Below, piece by piece: positions 58,796 to 64,000 of a DNA stretch of 64,000 bases. The notes below the pieces were generated by a model. The model saw nothing but the letters and a program-made list of their open reading frames with translations. It was not told where the DNA came from and ran no database searches. A program made the position numbers and the translations under genes. The stretch's first letter is position 1. Every line of letters begins with the position of its first letter. This stretch comes from Kryptolebias marmoratus (taxonomy: Eukaryota; Chordata; Actinopteri; Cyprinodontiformes; Rivulidae). The DNA lies in contig NC_051433.1 of assembly GCF_001649575.2 (NCBI RefSeq), forward strand, positions 25,315,145 through 25,379,144, given 5' to 3'.

Positions 58796-60167
58796 ATTTC
58801 CCTTTTGGTGTATTTTCTATGATTTCAGCCATCTTTGTAAAGTATGTTTAGATCCATTATTTGTATCTAAAGCAGCCCAAATAGATTCTTAATAGGCCTA
58901 TTAAAACACTGTTCTATGTGCTTTGTGAGCATGTTTACATTAATATAGTTTGTACGCAGCGGTATGAGTGCCTGCACTATCCTTTTTCACTCCAACACTG
59001 TTAGTATGGAAGCAGGGCATGTCTATTCAGCCAAGTTCAAAGGCTTCAAGGCTTTCAGGGAATGTGGCTTTTAGACACAGAAACATCCATTTTTACAATG
59101 ACTTGTGATATCCATGAATAATAGCAACAGAGGCCCATAAGCGCTGCACTTACTTAGCTGCAGCCTCTTGTATAATGGATGATGAAATGCGTTGCATCAC
59201 TTCAGCAACCTTTGCTCTCTTGTACTGCTGTTTGGCAATCACAGCTTTGTAACAGTGTCTGCTGGTCTGGGAGTCCCATTTAACTTTACTATCCTTGTTG
59301 TTTTCTGTTACAAAGATTTTGAGCAGGCACTGCTCAAGATAAAAGAAAAGAAAAAAGAAAATAATTAAATATTAACTCCACAAAGTAGTTTCTCCTAATA
59401 AAGTAAATGACTTAATTAATTAACTTGCTGTTTATTGGTTTATTCTGCGTTTTCAACTATTTGGACAATTTTAAAATGGTTTTTTTTTGTGATTTATTCT
59501 CAGTATTTTTCTTGTTTGTAGTTATGGAACAGAACAGGCAGCTCAAATAAAGTCTCATTCGGCACCGTGGACACATTCTGCTTGTTTCAGCTCATTAATA
59601 CGGTCCCTACTAACAGGAGACCTCACCTGATCTTATCAAATGCAGGAATAGCTGCAGAAAACCTGCTGTGATCAACAGAGGAGATTTTCTGTTTAAAAAT
59701 CCATTTCTAAGACTAAAAGTAGAAGATAAATTATCAGTCAGTAGCTTGGAGCAAACAGACTGAACATGAATTGAACACAGAAAACTAATGACAGAGAGGA
59801 GATATACAAGAGAAAGCTTTCTCCAACATGGGCAGCCTTCTGTGTCCTTAACTACTTAGATCTCCCACAGGTGGATCTTTAACTAATTATGTGTCTTTTG
59901 AGGATAATGGTTGGGGCTTTATAGCAAAGGGGTGCATATATAAACACACACCACTTTTTTCTTACGTTTTAAGGTTTTAGAAATATTTCACAGAACAACA
60001 GTTTTTTTTTCTTTTTCTCCCCCATTTAAGTTTGGCATTCTGGATTATTTTAGTAGAAATATTACTTCAAATCAAATTAGAAATCTAATCCAAAAAGCTG
60101 TGAACCTGTTTGTCTGTTTTATTTTACACAGCTAAAATTGAAAATACTCTTGTTTCAGGTGAGGTTG
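58796..60167. other. No recognised feature
   Basis: Unique-looking DNA with an AAGAAAAG-rich patch near 59341-59365. No exon was supported. Confidence 0.45.
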
Positions 60168-60971
60168 CAGGGTTTCCCCCAGAAAAGAGGCTAAGCCTGG
60201 TGTTTGGTGGCTGATCACTGTCCGATCGCTGGCTGGCCATGATTTAGTAAAAAAAATATTTAAAGTTGACAGAAAAGTTGAAAATATGGCTATTTATTAT
60301 GTGATATTGTAAGATATTTGTGTCAACTATTTACACAACTACAGTTTTATATAAAGGCACTTTTGAAATACTTTTTAAAACAAAAATACAATAAAAAATA
60401 TATACAAATTGTTAGCACCTAATTTGAATCCTAGTATAAGTCACATTTACAAATAAATTAAATTAACAAATGAAAAAGTGCCAACAAAGGACCAACACAC
60501 ATCCTACGTCAAGGCCAATGAATAACAACAGAAAAATAGAGAGATGCTGTACTGTACTGTGCTTTTTGTGGCACAGGCTGCATGTTGGATCACTACATGG
60601 AACAACACAACAAAGCATCTAATGATGAATTTAATGGCAACACTTTACTGTTAAACAAGGATAAATTAGCACATGTCATATTAATATTTTCACGAAGTAC
60701 AAAACATGCTTACTGTATTCAGTGTTGTAAAGCCACCCGCTGGATTTCGGCTCAACTAACCATTTTTGGTTAAACCAGCTGTTCCATGTTAATTGTTGTG
60801 GCTCCGACGACCTGCTAACTCCAGTGGTAGCTAAAGGTGGCTTGGCCTTAGGGCTCATTATAGTTGTGCTTTGTAGTGTCGTGCAGGGCTGAGCAAGCGG
60901 CGTAGGTGTTTATACTTGGCGCTTACGGTGTAGTAAAGCCTGGCAAGGCGCCAACACTGTGGGAAACCCTG
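60168..60971 (-). mobile_element. Second copy of the CAGGGTTTCCC hAT-like family
   Basis: The ends CAGGGTTTCCCCC (60168) and GTGGGAAACCCTG (to 60971) are inverted repeats. The interior is the reverse complement of 4860-5392 at recognisable identity. The minus-strand reading EPKSSGWLYNTEY ends at a donor-like GTAAGCATG exactly as in the first copy. The MADF-like segment of the first copy is absent. The flanks share GGTTG on both sides, a possible decayed target duplication. Confidence 0.7.
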
Positions 60972-62283
60972 GGTTGGATGTGGTAGTTGTCTGTTTCTTC
61001 AGTGATTACACCAGACTTTTTTCAAGAGACAGTACCTGGACCTGCTAAAGGGAGAAAAAAGCCAACACCTTTGTGCACAAAAAAACCCAACATGCATAAT
61101 GTTTCTTTTTTTGATTAACTTTAACAGAAAATGTAATGCAAATTGTACATTTTGTGTGGTTAGCAATTCAGGAAACTGAATCTGTTGTGTTCTGTGAATG
61201 CATTTATGTTGCTGTTGTTGCTCTTTGTCACTGGATGGCGCTACTGCAACAACCCGGGGTAGAGGAGCAAGGAGCAGTGGCAGGACTGCAGAAGAAGAGG
61301 TAGACTGAAGAGAGTTCTGTAATGGCACTTCTGTGATAGCAGACATGTAATAAAGTTTGTGAGTTTTTACCGACCATTCCCTTATTTAATTTACAACCAC
61401 CACATAATATCCCACTAATATGTATGCTCAGAAGTAGCTACTGCTTTTGAGGACATTTTACTTTTCTGTTGTTTTTTTTAGCTTTTCGTACGAATCCTCA
61501 ACATCATTGTCATGCTATCTGTGTTGGCCAATAAATCATTTAAAATTCAATCTTTGCATCAGGCAAGATATGTAAAGTTAAGGATAGTCCAAGCCAGTTA
61601 AAATCTGATGGTGTCTACAGTTTGATGAATAAGAATTCATTTAATAACTGTAAAGGATTTTTTTAATTTCTGAAGCTTCTCTTATTTTGGTTTATCACAA
61701 TAAAATATAAAGCAATATCTTACTTCTATTACAGAAGAGGCTTGATGATCATATGGCTGTAAGAGCACTGGCTCTTGTTAAAATCCAACCACAAAGACTA
61801 TTTTTCTTTGTCAACATCTTTACTGATCAGAACGGTAGGCTGAGCAAAAGGGTGAAATGATTTTAAAAAAAGAATAATTAAATGTAAGATCAGTAAGGAG
61901 AGGGGCAGCCTCATTTTGAACATGTTCAAAAGATTTGTGACAACTTTTCTCAAAGTCTCAAAGTAGTTGTAGTCCAACCCATCTCAAGAGTATCCTGTCA
62001 AATAATTTTCCTCCTCTGTTCAGCCACATAAAACCTCTGAACTCTGCAAAGCTACTGAATTACTTTGGAAACTAAAGAAATACATCAACATTTTTCAGCA
62101 TGTTTAAATTGGCACCTTATCCCAAGTTCTTTTAATGTTTTATCATAAAGCTGTGCCTTATGTGATTATCAAGTCACTCTTATTTTGTTGTACATCAATG
62201 CATCCATTATCAGAGTCAGCTCAGCCAAGAGACATAGTCTCTCCAGTGTGTCCTGGATCTTCACAGAGCTTTCATCCCAGTTA
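60972..62283. other. No gene recognised; possible LTR-like end
   Basis: The segment 61225-61395 (AACCCGGGGTAGAGGAGCAA, ATGTAATAAAGTTTGTGAG, TACCGACCATTCCC, ACAACCACCACA) has the look of an LTR R/U5 region with a polyadenylation signal, but no second LTR or primer-binding site was found. The rest is AT-rich and unremarkable. Confidence 0.3.
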
Positions 62284-62907
62284 TGCCCCTTTCACACAGA
62301 CCCTAAAGGTCCCAGCTCCACTCTACTCGGCTTGCTTTGCGAGCGTTCACATCTGCATTTTTTTGCACTCTGTCCCTGCTTTTTCGGTACCTGCTTCGGA
62401 GTCGGGCCAGCCTGGCCAGCCCTGCTTCGTGGGCGGCGCAAGCTTAGCTCCTGTTCACTCATTGGTCGTGGGTGTGACCAGATGCAAGCATAAAGTGCGA
62501 ACGGTAGGAATATAAACAACAGACTTAGCTTATCCTGCAACGTTTATGCCATCTGTCCCCCAGCTGAATGCGCTGTAAAGCCTGAAATCTCCGGCGGATA
62601 ACAGCTGTCCTACTCCGCACAACATAGCGCTTCCGTTGTTTACACAACTTGCGCTAAGTNNNNNNNNNNNNNNNNNNNNNNNNNNNNNNNNNNNNNNNNN
62701 NNNNNNNNNNNNNNNNNNNNNNNNNNNNNNNNNNNNNNNNNNNNNNNNNNNNNNNNNNNNNNNNNNNNNNCCTGCCCCCCGCAACACGAGGAAGCGTCCC
62801 TCTGCTACCGACCAAGCTGGCTGGTGTGAACGCAATGCGTTCTTTATCGAGCCGAGTAGAGCGGAGTAGAGCCGGACTTCTGAATTAGGGTCCGTGTGAA
62901 AGAGGCA
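62284..62907. mobile_element. PIF/Harbinger-type MITE with TTA target duplication, GC-rich interior
   Basis: The left end TGCCCCTTTCACACAGACCC and right end GGGTCCGTGTGAAAGAGGCA are inverted repeats with two mismatches over 20 bases. Both are flanked by TTA (62281-62283, 62908-62910), the usual 3-bp PIF/Harbinger duplication. Complementary words continue inward (CTCTACTCGGC / GCCGAGTAGAG; GTTCACA / TGTGAAC). The interior is CpG-rich and broken by a gap. Long plus-strand frames (62135-62515) are compositional. Confidence 0.85.
62660..62770. other. Assembly gap (111 N)
   Basis: A run of N inside the Harbinger-type MITE. Confidence 0.99.
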
Positions 62908-62914
62908 TTAGGCA

Positions 62915-63670
62915 TGCATGGAACACCTCGCTATGGAGGCATCATGGAGGCATCATGGATGCCCAAACCACGTCAACTGGCTCCCTCCCAAAAGTTTAGC
63001 TCCACCACATTGAGAGGAGCCAACTTAGTCCTTCCCAGCTAAGTAAACGTCTCACCCTATCCCTAAGAGAGAGCTCAGCTACCCCATAGAGAAAACTCAT
63101 TTCAACAACCTGCATTTGCAATCTCATCAGTACCCAAAGTTCAAGACCATAGATGAGGAATGTAGACTGACCAGTAAACAGAGAGCTTAGCTTCATCTTC
63201 ACTACAATGGACCGGTACAGACTGGCCAATGTATCTGTCAATCTCACGCTCTATTCCTCTGTCTTTCGTGAGAAAGACCCAGAGATATTTAAGTTCCTCC
63301 ACTTGAGGCAACCCCTTATTCCCAACCCAGAGAGAGCACCCCACCCTTTTCCAACTGAGGACCATGACCTCAGATTTGGAGGTGCTGATCTCATCTTCGC
63401 CATTTCACTTGGCTGCAAACCACTCCAGTGAGAGCTGGAGATCACGGCTTGTTGGTGCCAACAGGACCACATCAACTGCAAATATAAGAAACAAAACCCC
63501 TGGGAACATGGTCAAATGTCTTCTCCAAGTCCACAAAACATGTTGACTGATTAAACATGCTCCCATGCCCCCTCAAGGACCCTAACAAGGGTAAAGAGCT
63601 GGTCCAGTGTTCCATGGTCAAAATAGAACCTGAATTTTTCCACCTGTATCTGAGGTCCGACTATCAGCCA
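62915..63670 (-). mobile_element. RTE/Rex-type LINE fragment with internal deletion
   Basis: On the minus strand, blocks of the same polyprotein as at 6820-7482 can be read in order: a KTFDHVP-like piece near 63520, LPQVEELKYLWVFLTKD near 63270-63320, a LYRSIVVKMKLSS stretch near 63180-63215 and VVEMSFLYGVAELSLRDRVR near 63045-63105. Between about 63500 and 63510 the sequence jumps over a stretch that should encode several reverse-transcriptase blocks, an internal deletion. Stops and frameshifts make it dead. The 3' tail is absent. Confidence 0.75.
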
Positions 63671-63834
63671 GTTTATTGAATTTATCATTGTATGATTTAT
63701 TTTATTACTTTCTCTGAAAACAGTTATGTAAAATATGAAACAGAAAAACAATCAAGCATAGAAAACAAAAGAAGAATTTGAATAAAGGTGGCCTTCTTCC
63801 AGCTTAGCCCATCCCCTGCTCAAAACACTACAAA

Positions 63835-64000
63835 TACACTCCTGATCAAAATCTTAAGACCAGTCAAAAAATTGCAAGAATTTGCATTTTGCACTATTGG
63901 ATCTTAAGAAGGTTCTAAGTAGAGCTTCACAATGTTAAAAGAAGAAATCAGCATAAGAGACAAAAACTTTTGAGCGGGGAATTAATTGAAAACTGCATTT
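63835..64000 (+). mobile_element. Start of a Tc1/mariner-type element, cut by the window edge
   Basis: TACACTCCTGATCAAAATCT, then GAATTTGCATTTTGCACTAT and GGATCTTAAGAAGGTTCTAA, match the terminus of a mariner-type element abundant in teleosts. The bounding TA is at 63835-63836. The remainder lies outside the window. Confidence 0.7.

Noticed and set aside
62135..62515. 126-codon plus-strand frame as a coding exon
   Set aside because: It runs from unique DNA into the CpG-rich Harbinger MITE, whose ends and target duplication explain the segment.

Overview
The window looks like teleost fish nuclear DNA, most likely a percomorph. It is AT-rich and has no dense coding. It holds long simple repeats and the usual fish mix of decayed transposons: Tc1/mariner, hAT, PIF/Harbinger, RTE/Rex-type and L2-type LINEs, and a Ty3/gypsy fragment. 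Nothing is organised like a prokaryotic, viral or organellar genome. The genus cannot be fixed from sequence alone; assignments to repeat families come from recognising sequence by eye, not from a database.

No protein-coding host gene could be supported. The best genic signal is at the left edge (about 336-620): a CpG-richer patch with a TATA-like box and a good splice donor at 460, which could be a 5' untranslated first exon. No later coding exon is visible, so the rest would be a very long intron or intergenic DNA. Several repeat-free, compositionally balanced stretches (about 16.85-17.49, 34.35-34.64, 47.86-48.11 and 49.50-49.72 kb) look like candidate conserved non-coding elements; this is a visual impression only.

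Layout. 1-3 kb: possible promoter, first copy of a ~300-bp-unit repeat, two microsatellites. 3.1-5.4 kb: Tc1 relic split by a hAT-like element carrying a MADF/Myb-SANT-like coding piece. 6.8-7.5 kb: LINE 3' end. 10-11.1 kb: three-unit copy of the ~300-bp repeat. 19-20.2 kb: third copy, split by a hAT MITE. 21.5-23.2 kb: larger hAT relic. 24.5-27.6 kb: minus-strand L2-type LINE broken by a hAT element (containing a 672-base assembly gap) and a foldback MITE. 30-36 kb: two Tc1 relics and a Harbinger-like element. 38.6-40.3 kb: inverted pair of related repeats, one split by a hAT. 41.4-42.4 kb: element with 13-bp perfect inverted termini. 46.4-47.3 kb: transposon relic, (AAT)n and a strong long hairpin. 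50.4-50.9 and 56.9-58.8 kb: fifth and sixth copies of the ~300-bp repeat. 53.4-54.3 kb: hAT element with a 68-bp internal foldback. 54.7-55.7 kb: minus-strand gypsy pol fragment. 60.2-61.0 kb: second copy of the MADF-associated hAT family. 62.3-63.7 kb: Harbinger MITE with a gap, then a minus-strand LINE. The right edge enters another mariner-type element.

The parts do not form a pathway. The main story is repeat nesting. One moderately repetitive family, built of ~300-bp tandem units with a fixed terminal block, occurs six times, always in the same orientation, and has received at least three hAT insertions whose 8-bp target duplications can still be read.
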